DNA of 64,000 bases from Typha latifolia (Eukaryota > Streptophyta > Magnoliopsida > Poales > Typhaceae), in assembly GCA_019914945.1 (NCBI GenBank), contig CM034101.1, forward strand, positions 1,871,188 to 1,935,187, read 5' to 3'. The stretch's first letter is position 1. Every line of letters begins with the position of its first letter. The notes beneath the pieces are model-generated. The model did no database searches. It was not told the DNA's origin and was given only the letters and a program-made list of their open reading frames with translations. The translations under genes were made by a program, and so were the position numbers. This document shows, one piece after another, positions 61,446-64,000 of the stretch.

Positions 61446-61643
61446 GTTGCATGTAATTGTCATTCCAGTTTTGAAAAGCAGCCTGAGATAATGATGAATT
61501 GCACCCACCATTTGATGGTAGGTTTAGAAAGCTCATTTCTTCTTCTCTTCGCCAGCAAGTTTTCTCTCTGATGTTTTGTTATTAAAAGCAATTAGCTGCA
61601 CAATTTCGATGCTCTACTTGTAAAAGTAGCTGCCTTTGTCCTC

Positions 61644-61700
<57 letters not shown>

Positions 61701-62156
61701 TTGAAGAAGAAAAAATGGTTCACATTATCTTGGTAGTATGCGGAACAACTACAAAAAGTTGCTCATTTTTCTGGAGACTCTTGATTCTGTTCAACTTACT
61801 TCCCTTCTTCTTCTCTACTTATCCTTTTATTTTCTTGCTTCATTTTATCACAGCTCTCTACTTTTATCTGCACTTGGTGTTGATTGGCTTGAGGTGGGAT
61901 CACAGATTCCACTAATATTAAATAGTAAATCCATTCAAAATTAAAGGTTTTCCAAGAGGTAATAAGAAGACCAAAACTGATGAATTTATTCTAAAGAGGT
62001 GCTCGGGGAATACGAAAACAAAGCATTTCAGGGGTAAAAGTGCAAACATCACATATGGAAAAGGGTGTATACATAAATAAGGGGCCTTTTGAGGCTATAA
62101 ATGTGAAATAGGAAGCATATAGAGCGGTAGTATCGGAAAAGTTATCGAGAGCTCCG
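61446..62156. other. Intergenic region between the GH17 gene and COP10
   Basis: Contains the 3' untranslated sequence of the GH17 gene, an (ATT)n microsatellite at about 61647-61700, and the COP10 upstream region. No further gene seen. Confidence 0.6.
61647..61700. repeat. (ATT)n microsatellite
   Basis: About 54 bases of uninterrupted TTA/ATT trinucleotide repeat in the 3' flank of the GH17 gene. Confidence 0.93.

Positions 62157-64000
<1,844 letters not shown>

Overview
This is nuclear DNA from a flowering plant. The coding parts are split by GT-AG introns, the non-coding DNA is AT-rich, and every recognised product is a plant or general eukaryotic protein: alpha-tubulin with a C-terminal Tyr, an AP2/ERF factor, plastid Rieske oxygenases, GH17 with a CBM43/X8 domain, and COP10. 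Several first exons are very GC-rich (the hexosaminidase and both PTC52 copies) while later exons are AT-rich. That 5'-3' GC gradient, with abundant GA/CT and TA microsatellites, suggests a non-grass monocot; this is an inference and I cannot name a species.

Layout, left to right. 1-1314 (+): 3' part of an alpha-tubulin gene. 3127-3927 (-): RAP2-11/ERN-like ERF factor. 5222-7521 (-): two-exon beta-hexosaminidase of the HEXO2 type. 9296-10102: an intact solo LTR with a 5-bp target duplication. 10810-12571 (+): Vps62/DUF946 protein. 13434-18562 and 19733-23878 (-): two tandem PTC52/ACD1-like Rieske oxygenase genes with identical seven-exon structure. 24358-26272 (+): ribosomal protein eS28, head-to-head with the second PTC52 copy. 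27404-52338 (-): the whole RRP5 rRNA-processing gene, which I resolve into 40 exons with an unbroken frame (1927 codons plus stop). 55500-61445 (+): GPI-anchored GH17 beta-1,3-glucanase-like gene. 62157 onward (+): first two coding exons of COP10, running off the window.

The genes do not form one pathway. There are two local themes. First, ribosome production: eS28 and RRP5 lie tail-to-tail and both have site II (TGGGCY) promoter elements; eS28 also has a telo-box. Second, a tandem duplication of about 5-6 kb copied PTC52 together with the 5' flank and first intron of eS28, leaving an eS28 intron relic at about 19300-19593 between the two oxygenase genes.

I found no convincing novel multi-gene system. 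The points most worth following up are: the duplication breakpoint; a GH17 enzyme whose nucleophile Glu is replaced by Ala; a Gly-to-Ala change beside the conserved His of the hexosaminidase; a poly-Phe signal peptide encoded by a (GAA)n microsatellite; a solo LTR carrying five TTCGAA palindromes; a long-TIR MITE and a GC-AG intron inside RRP5; and a frame-deciding weak splice donor shared by both PTC52 copies. All splice sites were read by eye from GT/AG signals, frame continuity and recalled family sequences, with no transcript data.
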